From: Costus lasius
Lineage: Eukaryota; Streptophyta; Magnoliopsida; Zingiberales; Costaceae
DNA length: 64,000 nucleotides
Reading direction: 5' to 3'
Assembly: GCA_027563935.2 (NCBI GenBank)
Contig: CM050449.1
Coordinates: 58,731,949-58,795,948 of the forward strand
A program made the position numbers and the translations under genes. Positions 49,487 through 61,971 of the stretch are shown one piece after another. Positions within the stretch are counted from its first letter, which is position 1; every line of letters starts with the position of its first letter. The notes below the pieces were generated by a model. It had not been told where the DNA came from. It searched no databases and saw only the letters and a list, made by a program, of their open reading frames with translations.

Positions 49487-51214
49487 TGTTGGGGTATGCC
49501 CTTAAGGCTAATGTTTGAGGCCTTGGGATTGTATAAGTATCATGTAATAAACTCTTGAGTTTATAAAGGCATGGTTATTATTCAGGTTGTTACCTTGTCT
49601 GCTGTAATAAGTGTACTTCTGAATAATGTCTCAAAGCTGTTCAGCTAGGCTGACATGCATATGTCCTTAGTCGAGATATCTTGGTGAACTTGAGACAGCC
49701 TTGATATGATTGAGACTAATATGTGTTCTAATCTTATAGGATGCTTCGAGCATGGAATAAGATGTAGACTCATGGGTACATTGGATGTACTGGACAGACC
49801 CTACTAGGATATTCAGTTGGTTGTCACAATGTGAATATTCCTTGTAAGCACCAAGTGGCACATGTCCTTTGACTTGAGATCACTTGTGTTTCTAAATGAT
49901 GAATGTCATTATTTTGAGGTATTTCAATATCATTTGAAATATAATGATTATAGACTATCTTGGATAATGATCATGAGTCAGGTTAGGACACTAGTGATAG
50001 ATATAGGATTGCCGTCTCCTTGTTTAAGGAGTGTGATGTTCTAAAGGGCCCCCCTAGATGAGATGATTGAGATATTGTATGGCCATACCCAGGTGACTAT
50101 GTTCATCTGATCTAATCATGCTCATCATATTGGAGTTACAAGCTTGACAGGCTTGTCCAATAAGAACATCCAGTGGCAAAGGACACATGTATGCCTTGTG
50201 AAGAAGATTCACACTTGTGCTGTGATTTGGGAGTAGTCTTGGAAGACTCTTTCCTTTATATCGGGAGACAGTGATGTGTTGCTAGATACCCCTCACTGAT
50301 CGTGATAACGTGAGTTATCGTTACCGACATTTAAAGGAAACCCTCAGGGTCGCACAATTTGATGATATGGCTTACTTGAGTCAGATCGTGTGGTCTGAAT
50401 TGTTTGGGTTCAGTTTAAAGGGATTTAATCTCTGATTGTAAGTGAGATCTGGTCTGATCATGTTTGATTGATTAGGGCTTGAGATCGGTAAGCTTCGATC
50501 GAGAGAAATGATGCTAGATCGGTGAGATCAGGAGCATCAAGAAATGAACGGTTGGATCTTGAACCTTTAGGGTTTATTGTGATCTAGACCATATGGCTTG
50601 GGTTAATTGGTCTTGGACCAAACCGACATTGAACCGGCTCATGGATGAGCGCATGGTTCATGGGAGGTGAGTTAAGGGCTTCGTTCACTTTGGGTGAACG
50701 CTTAAGCCTTCAATACTTTCCATCTTTGGAATTCGGTTTCAAGTGGATTGTGTGTAACGCCTCCACATTAGTGTGGGAGGTTACTCACTTGTCGAATTCT
50801 CTTGTGAAGGCTTCTCCAATTCGGTGAAGAAAGGACTTGACGAAAACAAGAGAAAGGAGTCTCGCCAAGCAAGATTTTCCCTTCCCTTCCATACGAAAAG
50901 GAACCTTGAAGCCTTGCTAGCACAAGGACGACAAGGTGTAGGCCAATTTCTTCTTGTGTGTGGCACACTTTGGAGGAGAACCCTATCGTTCTCTAGCTTC
51001 CAAGCCGAGTCCAATCCTCATGGCAATGGTATGAATTCTCTCTTATCCATTCAATCGTTCGAAGTTGATCATGAGAACATGTAACATGCGATTAGTTGAA
51101 ACCCTAGCATCTTCATGGATTGAATGAAATATGCGCCACCCACTCTTAGGGTTTTCGGCCCCCCTCTTGAAAGGGGTTTTATCCGCTTGTGCTCCCCCTA
51201 GAAGGGGCCCAACA
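49487..51214 (+). repeat. Element K 5' LTR
   Basis: 1728 bp, ending GGGGCCCAACA. It carries two adjacent C4/G4 stem-loops near its end (about 51163-51177 and 51194-51208), where other copies have one. ATG-GCA-ATG at 51020-51028 abuts GTATGA. PBS is at 51217-51229. Confidence 0.96.
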
Positions 51215-52968
51215 ATTGGTATCAGAGGCGGTCTTATATGTTCTTTTGATTGCTTTGAGTGATCCATGTATGTTTGTTGCTTAGATCTATGTTTTTTCTC
51301 TTCATGCGAGTATACTAGTTGATAGTATGTTTAGATTTGCGCATGTATAAGAGTTATCTTGGCGCTAGATGATTGGCGCATGTATGTTGGTTGCGGTTCA
51401 TGTTATTGTAATTGTGTTTTTCAAACCCTAAATGACATGCGCGCCCAACTAGATCTAAGCTGCACCTATTGTAAACCCTTAGATGGGTTGATGGGGTTGA
51501 AAGCATCATCTTGTATAGATCAAGCTAGTCTGATCAGACCATCTGACAGCCTAGATGGGTCGACCAGATAGCACCTGTGCGCAAGCACGAGGTGGCTATA
51601 GGTTGACTGCATCAATGGCGTGTAGCGAGGTCTGGTTGAGACAACCAGTGAACACACATGAGTTAGGCCCGGGGTCACACCCGCTTGCCAGAACTCATGT
51701 TGGTTGTTCACCCCTAGAGGCATGCATGGTTGACCATTAGGTCAACTTGAGTCAGTTAGGACTTGGTGCATGCAAGGGCTTGGATCTAACTAGATTGATG
51801 AGTGGATCCCTATCAATGGACCATTGTAAGGTAGTAGGGCACATAAGACAAGTAAAATTGATTCCAATGGGATTTGAAAATTTTTATTTTGTCTATGGAT
51901 CACATGATTGATTGAATGATGCCATGATGCTTGTTTATTTAATCTTATGTGGGTTGCCCTATTGTGTGCTGTGCTGGGGCCTGCGTGCCTGGTTAATTAT
52001 AAGTTAATATTATTGTGATCTGCGAATCACATTTTTGTTAATCTATTGTATAATTGACCTGCGAGTCAAAGCTTGTCTAGATAGATCAAAATGTATTTTG
52101 ATTAGACAAGAGCATAAAGGCACACATCCAAGAGGGGCATTCAGCTGGTGGCGCACCTGAGGTGCTCTTGGCGCTAGGGCCCTGGGTTGGACCAGATGAG
52201 ATGCAAAAGAGCTCAAGTGAAGACTTAAGTAAAATTAAGGTCTTACTAGGGTTCATGGGCTTTTACCACATAAGATCATGCTTTCTATTTATTGCTTATA
52301 TAATTAGAATTGCATGTGTTTATCTTCTGCTATCACCATAGGACTTGAATGATAGTGAAGAAGATAAAAGACCGTTAAAATCCAACGCTAACATATCAAG
52401 CTCGAAAGCCTTCTGACGCGAAACCTCACCGTTCTGACTATCGTTGGAGCCGTGTTGTACCCACTCAGTGGGCACGTCCATCTATCTTCAGACGGTGCTG
52501 GATTACACCTGCGTGTTACAGAGAAGGGATTTATCGCTTCTCGTTGCTCAGCATAGCACGTGGTGGTCCAGGGAGTAGGTCGGGTCAGCTTGACCATGTA
52601 GACTACATATGTGGCGCATATGGTAGCACATGGAGGCAGCCATCTGTGGGATCAGAGACTGTGTTGTACCAACTCAGTTGGCACAGTCTGCTGGATTGCC
52701 CAGATGAAGGGGAATCGCACGGGTTGGCGATTGGCTGGGACAGCCTACTAGAAATTAATGCTTGTCATCTCTGTGCATCTTATCTCGCCTGAGCGGGACG
52801 CGGAGACCAAGTATGAAATCTGGATCCCATCTCACTAAAAGAGTGTTACTCTTTCGGACTGTTTACTGGATTTTTCAGTCAGACAAAATAGTGAGAAAAG
52901 AATCTTTCTTAAGTCCTGGATAGATTCTAAACATTGATACTAACCTTGCTGTTCTTGCATTGTTGTAG
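51029..52968 (+). other. Predicted leader intron of element K
   Basis: Donor ATG|GTATGAA at 51028/51029. Acceptor TTGTAG ends at 52968. The branch-like motif here is CTAAC, the best match to plant consensus among the copies. Exon 2 adds 21 nt before ATG 52990, in frame. Inference. Confidence 0.6.
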
Positions 52969-52989
52969 ATACCTGCAGCAACGAACACC
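51215..52989 (+). other. Untranslated leader of element K
   Basis: Non-coding. The covarying hairpin is at 52072-52110. It lacks the T-arm-like segment of B and I. Confidence 0.8.
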
Positions 52990-55900
52990 ATGAGCTTCAA
53001 TGTGCGATCCCTACTGGAAAGGGAGAAGTTTGCTGGGCCAAACTTCTCTGACTGGTTTGGACACCTTAAGATCGTTCTTAAGGCAGAGAGGAAACTGTAT
53101 GTCCTCGAGACGGCTGTGCCGCCTCAACCCGCTGCGAACGCCGCAAGGGCGGTTCGCGAGGCCTATGAAAAGCACGTCAATGATAGCATTGATGTCGCTT
53201 GCCTGATGCTAGCGTCTATGACGCCACCGCTGCAGCGTCAGCATGAGGATATGTCGGCTATAGAGATTATAGCGAACCTCAAGATGCTATATGCTGTACA
53301 GGCGAGGACAGAACGCTATAATCTGACGAAGCTCTTCTTTCAGAGCAAACTGGCTGAAGGGAGCCCAGTGGGAGCTCACGTGCTCAAGATGATTGGGCAC
53401 AAGGAGGCTCTGGAGAAACTGGGGCATACCGTCAACCAGGAGCTTGCTGTAGACATAATTCTGCAGTCTCTCCCGCCCTCTTTCGATGCGTTCATTATTA
53501 ACTTTAATATGAACAAGATCGATTGTACTCCGGCAGAGCTGCTGAATATGCTCTTGACTACTGAGGAAACTCTGAAGGGAAAGCCTTCAACATCTGTCTT
53601 GATGGTTCCTTCCAGGAACAAGAAGAAGGGGAAGAAGGGCAAAGCCCCAGTCAAGAACTACAGTAAGGCTCTGAAGCAAAAGGTTAAGCGGTTCAAGGAC
53701 AACAGGTGTTTCCACTGTGGCCAGCTGGGTCACTGGAAAAAGGACTGTAAAGCGCTCCAAGGAGATAAGAGGGGAAGCATCGCTTCTGGCTCAGGTATAT
53801 ATGTGACTGAGGTCATGTTATCTTCTTCTTCTATTTCATGGGTGTTGGACACTGCATGTGGAGTTCACATTTGTTCAAATGTACAGGAACTCAAGAGAAG
53901 AAGGCAGGTGGGACAGCATGAGGTAGACCTACGCGTTGGAAACGGGGCACGGGTTGCTGCTGTTGCTGTAGGAGACTATTTCATTTCTTTACCATCTGGC
54001 ATTGTATTGGAATTAAACAATTGTTATTTTGTACCCAGTATTACCAAGAATATTATCTCCATTCCTGCTCTTGTCAGGAAGGGTTTTTCCTTTGAATGCA
54101 AGACTTCAAAGTGTGTTTTAACTTATGATAATATTGTGTATGCAACTGGTTCAATTAACAATGGGTTATTCATGTTGGACATGGAATGTTCTATACAAAA
54201 CATTGATAATAAGAAAGCCAAGTATGCTGATGACAGCACCTTGCTATGGCATAGTCGTTTAGGCCATATAAACGAGAAGCGCATTAAGCGGTTGCATGAT
54301 CATGGACTGCTGGGATCTTTCTCCTACAAGGAGATTGATACATGCAAAGCTTGTTTGATGGGTAAAATGACGAAGTCTCCTTTTTCTAATAAAGGTCAAA
54401 GGGCTTCAGGTTTACTTGACCTTATACACAGTGATGTGTGTGGGCCATTTAGTAAACATGCCAGAGGTGGCTATCTGTACTTCATTACCTTTACTGATGA
54501 TTTCAGTAGGTATGGATATGTCTATCTAATAAAACATAAAAGTGAATCTTTTGACAAGTTCAAAGAGTTCAAAAATGAAGTACAAAATCAGTTAGGCCGA
54601 AATATCAAGGCACTTCGTTCTGATCGAGGTGGAGAATACTTGAGTCATGCGTTTACTGACTATCTGAAAGAGTGTGGAATTATCTCATAGCTCACTCCGC
54701 CAGGAACACCGCAATGGAATGGTGTGTCCGAGAGGAGAAATAGAACGTTACTTGATATGGTTCGTTCTATGATGAGTCAGGCCACTCTTCCATACTCCTT
54801 TTGGGGTTTTGCACTGGAAACAGCTGCAAAGGTACTAAACCGAGTGCCATCCAAGGCAGTTTCTAAAACGCCATATGAGTTATGGTATGGGAAACAGCCT
54901 GGCTTGACATTTATCAGGATCTGGGGTTGCGAGGCTTATGTCAAAAAGCTCGCCTCTGGGAAACTGGAGAGCAGATCTGAGAAATGCATCTTTGTCGGTT
55001 ACCCTAAGGAAACTAAGGGTTATTATTTCTACGATCCCAAGGAGAACAAGGTATTTGTTGCTCGGACTGCCATATTTCTTGAGAAGGAATTTCTTCTGCA
55101 AGAGGCCAGTGGGAGAGAAATAAAACTGGATGAGAATCCAGATGAAGGATAAAGTAGTCAAGCACAGTTGGATGAGCCTGAGCCGGTAGAACAGGTTATT
55201 GAACAACCTGAGGCTCAGATATCACGGGAACCGCGAAGATCGGGAAGGATCCGTCGACAGCCTGAGCGCTATGACGGAGTCTACATCATTAATAATGATG
55301 AACCCCTCACCTATGCGGATGCGGTCAGTGGACCAGAGTCAGCTAGATGGCTTGAAGCTTTGCGAGCCGAAATGGACTCCATGTCAGATAACCAAGTCTG
55401 GGATTTGGTTGATCCGCCTTCGGGAGTAATCCCTATAGGCTGTAAATGGATCTTCAAGAAGAAGATTGACATGGATGGTAACGTGGTTACCTATAAAGGC
55501 AGGCTAGTAGCGAAAGGTTTCAAACAAATCTACGGGATAGATTATGATGAAACTTTCTCTCCTGTAGCCATGTTTAAGTCTATTCGGATTCTTTTCGCGA
55601 TAGCTGCATATTACGATTATGAGATCTGGCAGATGGATGTGAAAACAGCTTTCCTTAATGGAAATCTTGATGAGGATGTGTATATGACACAACCTGAAGG
55701 TTTCACTAATCCAGCCGATCGTCATAAAATATGCAAGTTAAAGAAGTCCATTTATGGACTTAAACAAGCATCAAGAAGCTGGAATATTCGTTTTGATGAA
55801 TCAATCTCTGAGTTTGGTTTCATCAAGAACGAGGACGACCCGTGTGTATATAAGAGGTTTAGTGGGAGCGTGATTACATTCCTAATCCTCTACGTCGATG

Positions 55901-56874
55901 ATATCTTGATCATTGGAAATGATATTCCTGAACTGCATGCTGTTAAAGCATGGTTAGGAAAATGTTTCCAGATGAAAGATCTAGGAGAAGCAGCCTATGT
56001 ATTAGGTGTGAAGATCTACAGGGATAGATCTAAGAGGCTTCTCGGGCTGTGCCAGAGTACTTACATCGATAAGGTCCTGGAGAGATACCATTTAGAGAAT
56101 TCTAAAAGGGGATATCTTCCAGTCAGACATGGTCTGAATCTTTCGAAGAGTCAGTGTCCACAAACACAGACTGAGAAAGATGAAATGGACAATACGCCTT
56201 ATGCTTCGGCTATTGGGTCCATTATGTATGCGATGTTGTGTACTCGCCCAGACGTCGCTTACGGGTTAAGCGTAACCAGTCGATTCCAAAGTAATCCAGG
56301 TTTGGCGCACTGGATTGCAGTCAAGAACATTATAAAATATCTGCGGAGGACCAAAGATATGTTCTTGATATATGGTGGTCAGGAAGAACTCAGTATAGAG
56401 GGATATACTGACGCTTCGTTCCAGTCGGACCAGGATGATTTCCGATCGCAATCAGGCTATGTTTTTAGCTTGAATGGTGGAGCAGTGGTGTGGAAGAGTT
56501 TCAAACAGTCAACTGTTGCTGATTCCACAACAGAAGCCGAGTATGTTGCAGCCTCGGAAGCATCCAAGGAGGTAGTGTGGATTCGTAAGTTCATGAGAGA
56601 ACTTGGTGTCGTTCCTTCGAGTGCAGATCCTTTGGTTATCTTCTGTGATAACACTGGAGCAATCGCACAAGCAAAGGAACCACGGTCGCACCAGAAATCC
56701 AAGCACATACAGAGACGGTTTCACTTGATCCGGGAGATCATTGATCGAGGCGAGATCAAAATCTGCAAAGTTCATACAGACGACAATCTGGCTGACCCGC
56801 TTACCAAGCCTCTGGCGCAGCAGAAACATGAGAAGCACTGTAATAATATGGGTTTGAGGTTTCTCAACCATTAG
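52990..56874 (+). pseudogene. gag-pol: Element K gag-pol polyprotein with two premature stops
   Basis: The frame of 1294 codons is in register throughout and has every Copia motif: CCHC knuckle, protease LDTACG, integrase HHCC and DD35E, RT YVDD, RNase H. A TAG at 54688-54690 replaces a Gln codon between the second Asp and the Glu of the integrase core. A TAA at 55150-55152 replaces a Gln codon in the integrase-RT linker. Both are single C-to-T changes. Gag, protease and the integrase N-terminal part could still be made. Confidence 0.95.
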
Positions 56875-56894
56875 ATTAAGTGCAAGTGGGAGAT

Positions 56895-58622
56895 TGTTGG
56901 GGTATGCCCTTAAGGCTAATGTTTGAGGCCTTGGGATTGTATAAGTATCATGTAATAAACTCTTGAGTTTATAAAGGCATGGTTATTATTCAGGTTGTTA
57001 CCTTGTCTGCTGTAATAAGTGTACTTCTGAATAATGTCTCAAAGCTGTTCAGCTAGGCTGACATGCATATGTCCTTAGTCGAGATATCTTGGTGAACTTG
57101 AGACAGCCTTGATATGATTGAGACTAATATGTATTCTAATCTTATAGGATGCTTCGAGCATGGAATAAGATGTAGACTCATGGGTACATTGGATGTACTG
57201 GACAGACCCTACTAGGATATTCAGTTGGTTGTCACAATGTGAATATTCCTTGTAAGCACCAAGTGGCACATGTCCTTTGACTTGAGATCACTTGTGTTTC
57301 TAAATGATGAATGTCATTATTTTGAGGTATTTCAATATCATTTGAAATATAATGATTATAGACTATCTTGGATAATGATCATGAGTCAGGTTAGGACACT
57401 AGTGATAGATATAGGATTGCCGTCTCCTTGTTTAAGGAGTGTGATGTTCTAAAGGGCCCCCCTAGATGAGATGATTGAGATAGTGTATGGCCATACCCAG
57501 GTGACTATGTTCATCTGATCTAATCATGCTCATCATATTGGAGTTACAAGCTTGACAGGCTTGTCCAATAAGAACATCCAGTGGCAAAGGACACATGTAT
57601 GCCTTGTGAAGAAGATTCACACTTGTGCTGTGATTTGGGAGTAGTCTTGGAAGACTCTTTCCTTTATATCGGGAGACAGTGATGTGTTGCTAGATACCCC
57701 TCACTGATCGTGATAACGTGAGTTATCGTTACCGACATTTAAAGGAAACCCTCAGGGTCGCACAATTTGATGATATGGCTTACTTGAGTCAGATCGTGTG
57801 GACTGAATTGTTTGGGTTCAGTTTAAAGGGATTTAATCTCTGATTGTAAGTGAGATCTGGTCTGATCATGTTTGATTGATTAGGGCTTGAGATCGGTAAG
57901 CTTCGATCGAGAGAAATGATGCTAGATCGGTGAGATCAGGAGCATCAAGAAATGAACGGTTGGATCTTGAACCTTTAGGGTTTATTGTGATCTAGACCAT
58001 ATGGCTTGGGTTAATTGGTCTTGGACCAAACCGACATTGAACCGGCTCATGGATGAGCGCATGGTTCATGGGAGGTGAGTTAAGGGCTTCGTTCACTTTG
58101 GGTGAACGCTTAAGCCTTCAATACTTTCCATCTTTGGAATTCGGTTTCAAGTGGATTGTGTGTAACGCCTCCACATTAGTGTGGGAGGTTACTCACTTGT
58201 CGAATTCTCTTGTGAAGGCTTCTCCAATTCAGTGAAGAAAGGACTTGACGAAAACAAGAGAAAGGAGTCTCGCCAAGCAAGATTTTCCCTTCCCTTCCAT
58301 ACGAAAAGGAACCTTGAAGCCTTGCTAGCACAAGGACGACAAGGTGTAGGCCAATTTCTTCTTGTGTGTGGCACACTTTGGAGGAGAACCCTATCGTTCT
58401 CTAGCTTCCAAGCCGAGTCCAATCCTCATGGCAATGGTATGAATTCTCTCTTATCCATTCAATCGTTCGAAGTTGATCATGAGAACATGTAACATGCGAT
58501 TAGTTGAAACCCTAGCATCTTCATGGATTGAATGAAATATGCGCCACCCACTCTTAGGATTTTCGGCCCCCCTCTTGAAAGGGGTTTTATCCGCTTGCGC
58601 TCCCCCTAGAAGGGGCCCAACA
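56895..58622 (+). repeat. Element K 3' LTR
   Basis: 1728 bp after the polypurine tract at 56878-56894, ending CCCAACA, followed by CAGTG, where F RNase H resumes. It differs from the 5' LTR at about six positions by eye. Confidence 0.97.
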
Positions 58623-58627
58623 CAGTG

Positions 58628-59014
58628 GTGTGGAAGAGTTTCAAACAGTCAACTGTTGCTGATTCCACAACAGAAGCTGAGTATGTTGCAGCCTCGGAAG
58701 CATCCAAGAAGGCAGTGTGGATTCGTAAGTTCATTCAGGAACTTGGTGTTGTTCCTTCGAGTGCAGATCCTTTGGTTATCTTTTGTGATAACACTAGAGC
58801 AATCGCACAAGCAAAGGAACCACGGTCGCACCAGAAGTCCAAGCACATACAGAGACAGTTTCACTTGATCCGGGAGATCCTTGATCGTGGCGAGATCAAA
58901 ATCTGCAAGGTTCATACAGATGACAATCTGGCTGACCCGCTTACCAAGCCTCTGGCGCAGCAGAAGCATGAGAAGCACTGTAATAATATGGGTTTGAGAT
59001 TTCTCAACCATTAG
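58628..59014 (+). CDS. pol: Element F RNase H C-terminal part (residues 1164-1291)
   Basis: Continues the frame of 45998-49486 after K and the duplicated CAGTG. It contains RNase H Glu1181 (TEAEY) and Asp1217 (FCDNTRA). The residue after CDNT is Arg, where every younger copy has Gly, which could weaken activity. It ends ...FLNH-stop at 59012-59014, three bases before the polypurine tract at 59018-59034. RNase H removes genomic RNA during reverse transcription. Confidence 0.93.
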   Translation: MWKSFKQSTVADSTTEAEYVAASEASKKAVWIRKFIQELGVVPSSADPLVIFCDNTRAIAQAKEPRSHQKSKHIQRQFHLIREILDRGEIKICKVHTDDNLADPLTKPLAQQKHEKHCNNMGLRFLNH

Positions 59015-59034
59015 ATTAAGTGCAAGTGGGAGAT

Positions 59035-60734
59035 TGTTGGGGTATGCCCTTAAGGCTAATGTTTGAGGCCTTGGGATTGTATCAGTATCATGTATATAAA
59101 CTTTTATGTTTATAAAGGCAATGGTTGTTATTCAGTTTGTTACATTGTCTGCTCCAATAAGTGTACTTCTGAATAATGTCTCAATGCTGTTCAGCTAGGC
59201 TGACATGCTGTATTGTCCTTAGTCGAGATATCTTGGTAAACATGAGACAGCCTTGATATGATTGAGACTAATATGTGTTCTAATCTTATAGGATGCTTAG
59301 AGCATGGAATAAGATGTAGACTCATGGGTACATTGGATGTACTGGACAGACCCTACTAGGATATTCAATTGCTTGTCACAATGTGAATAATCCTTGTATG
59401 CAACAAGTGGCACATGTCCTCTGACTTGAGATCACTTGTGTTTCTAAATGATGATTGTCATTGTTTTGAGGTAGTTCAATATCATTTGAAACATAATGGT
59501 TATAGACTATCTTGGATAATGATCATGAGTCAGGTTAGGACACTAGTGATAGATATAGGATTGCCGTCTCCTTAATTGGAGTGTGATGTTCTAAAGGGGC
59601 CCCCTTAAATGAGATGATTGAGAAAGTGTATGGCCATACCTAGGTGACGATGTTCATCTGGTCTAATCATGCTCATCATATTGGAGCTACAGGCTTGACA
59701 CGCTTGTCCAATAAGAACATCCAGTGGCAAAGGAAACATGTATGCCTAGTGATGTGGATTCACACTTGTGCTGTGGTTTGGGTGTAGTCTTGGAAGACTC
59801 TTTCCTTTATATTGGGAGACAGTGATGTGTTGCTAGATACCCCTCACTGATCATTATAATGTAAGTTATCATTACCGACATTTAGAGGAAACCCTTAGGG
59901 TCGCACAATTCGATGATATGGCTTGCTTAAGTCAGATCGTGTGGACTGAATTGTTTAGGTTCAGTTTAAAGGAGTTTAAACTCTGATTGTAAGTGATATC
60001 TGGTCTGATCATGTTTGATTGATTAGGGCTTGAGATCGGTAAGCTTCGATCGAGAGATTTGATGCTAGATCGGTGAGATCAAAAGCATCAAAGAGATGAA
60101 CGGTTAGATCTGAAACCTTAGGGTTTACTATGGTCTAGACCAAATGGCTTGAGCTATTTTGATTTGGTTTATGAACCAAATTCGATTGGGACATTTTGGC
60201 TTGAACCGGTTCACAAAGGTGAACGCTTGGTTCAATGCTAGTAAGCGTTTTTGGGTTGGCATGAGCGCATGGCTTAATGATGTTCCATTTTTGGAAAGTC
60301 ATGAAGGCCGATTCCTCTCAACACCAAAACGCATATGCGTTCCCCTCTTCTCTTGTGGTTTTGCTTGCACTCTCGCAAGTGGTGGATTGACGAGAAGAAG
60401 GGAAGGTTTTCGTCCAAGGTGAAGCTTGTTCTCGCATCTCAAACTTCCTCCACGCAAAGGACCCCTTGAAGCTTTGCTAGCACAAAGACGACAAGAAGAA
60501 GCCATTCCTCATCTTGTGTGCTTCATCTTTGGAGAAGATCCCTTTCGATCTTTGCTTCCAAGACACCATCCAAATAGATGGCTTTGGTATGATCTTCTTT
60601 CGATCTCCACATTCCTTAAGGTTGATCATTTGAACATATATTACATGCGATCTCATGTTGAAACCCCTTGGAAATTACATGCGCCCCCTTTAGGGTTTCA
60701 ACCCCTTGCGCTCCCCCTTGAAGGGGACTCTTCA
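59035..60734 (+). repeat. Element F 3' LTR
   Basis: 1700 bp, ending GGGGACTCTTCA, followed by the duplicated CGAGG. It differs from 42539-44238 at about 17 sites by eye. Confidence 0.97.
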
Positions 60735-60739
60735 CGAGG

Positions 60740-60922
60740 GAGTCAACATGATGAGATAGAAAAATACCTTAGAAGCAATTTGGAGTGATGCCAATGTAGG
60801 TGCCCAAGTGTGCGCCCTCTGCAGTCTCACACACACGGATGTCTCAAGTCCTCTTCTTCCACGCTCGGTGCTGGCCTCGGGAAGAAGATCCAAGCCTTGT
60901 GCTCCTTCTTCAAAGCAAGCAC
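60740..60922 (-). repeat. Element E 5' LTR, outer piece
   Basis: Continues E's LTR beyond F. It contains the CTCGGTGCTGGCCTCGGGAAG segment also present in M and, reversed, in part in N. The splice-donor-like AAG|GTATTT lies at 60767 (minus). At 60922 it is cut off by the H LTR, and the LTR's own start is not present. Confidence 0.75.
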
Positions 60923-61971
60923 TGTTAGTGTATATGCCCTATGACCTAGTTTTGGTCAACTTATGTATTACTTGACATTGATATTTATATATCATTCTGG
61001 CATTGTCGTTATCATTGTTTGACTACACCTGCGATTGTGTACTTATATGATAATGTCCCTGGAGACAGATTGGATCTGTGCTCAAATAATTGTCCCCAGT
61101 CGATGTACCTGAGTGGATATGGGATAGCTCTGGTACTTGAGAGACTCGTATGTGGGCTGGTTAGGCACGTGGTGCTAACGCAGACACATGGGTATATCAT
61201 TGGAGGATATACTGGATAGACCCGCTATGAGGCTATGACTTGGTGTCATGAGTTATCCTCATAAGTGACAGGAGATGCATTGATCCCTTGACTTGAGGTC
61301 ATTGATCATTCTATATGGTTAGGGACTTGCTTTGATACAACCTAACACCTTGCCGTAACTGGGAGGTCATAACGGTTGTTATTGAGCATGTCACGACCCA
61401 TATGAGAAGATCAATGGACAAACATAGGATTTGCCCCTTCTCTAAGGAAGTATGATATCCATGGAGCTCCTTTATGGTTCTATGACTGAGAGTGTATGGC
61501 CATACCCAGGTGAGAACCTGTTTTAGTCATAGCCATGTGATTGGATGAAAACAAGTGGTGACACACTTGTCCAATCGGATATCAGTACGGCAAAGAGACT
61601 GTAATGCATCTGTACCTAGTTGCGATGATGGGGATGTCGATGTCGATATCCATTCCAACGACCTGGGTAGCAGCGATGCACTGCTAGGTGCCACTCACTG
61701 CTTGTGATGACCTCTGGTCAGCACTGCCAGCGTCAGAGGAACCTACAGGGTCACACACCTTGATACTTGAGTTCTCGTATTGATCGGGAAGCCTTATGAT
61801 CGAGTTATTGGATAACTCGGATCTAATTGGGAGATTTCATCAGCGCCAATGGGCCTGATGAGATGGAAGAATGTTATTGGAGCCAAACTTTATTTTTGGC
61901 AGGTTGACCCGTATTTGACCATGGTTGGTCACATTTGGATTAGGGTTGCATTGGATTGGATCCAAGTGCTC
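60923..61971 (+). mobile_element. LTR start of a second-family Copia element (H)
   Basis: Begins TGTTAGTGTATATGCC and aligns with the start of E's 3' LTR in opposite orientation. It contains a diverged version of the conserved LTR block (GATGCACTGCTAGGTGCC near 61675-61692). It is interrupted at 61972 by M, and its remainder is presumably right of the window. AGCAC at 60918-60922 may be its target duplication; the other copy cannot be seen. Confidence 0.65.

Larger units (their letters stand above)
49487..58622 (+). mobile_element. Element K: full-length Angela-like Copia element inserted in F RNase H
   Basis: 9136 bp, flanked by CAGTG (49482-49486 and 58623-58627). Both LTRs are 1728 bp and differ at about six sites (about 0.35%). 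gag-pol is complete except for two C-to-T stops. Its PBS has one extra G relative to the others. The insertion falls between codons 1163 and 1164 of F. Confidence 0.97.
42539..60734 (+). mobile_element. Element F: Angela-like Copia element with an uninterrupted gag-pol frame, split by K
   Basis: Flanked by CGAGG. Both LTRs are exactly 1700 bp and differ at about 17 sites (about 1.0%). Apart from element K (49487-58622), its gag-pol has no stop or frameshift, although F is among the older insertions. Before K inserted it was the best candidate in the window for an autonomous element. Confidence 0.96.
22275..60922 (-). mobile_element. Element E: old, degenerate Copia element on the minus strand
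   Basis: Minus-strand order from right to left: 5' LTR (60922-60740 and 42538-42414), PBS, leader, gag-pol (40792-38342 and 24062-22598), polypurine tract, truncated 3' LTR (22576 to about 22275). Element I split the pol region and element F split the 5' LTR, both with 5-bp duplications. The frame has many stops, frameshifts and lost catalytic residues. It is related to but clearly distinct from the A/B/I/F/K family. It is the oldest identifiable layer in this part of the window. Confidence 0.88.
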
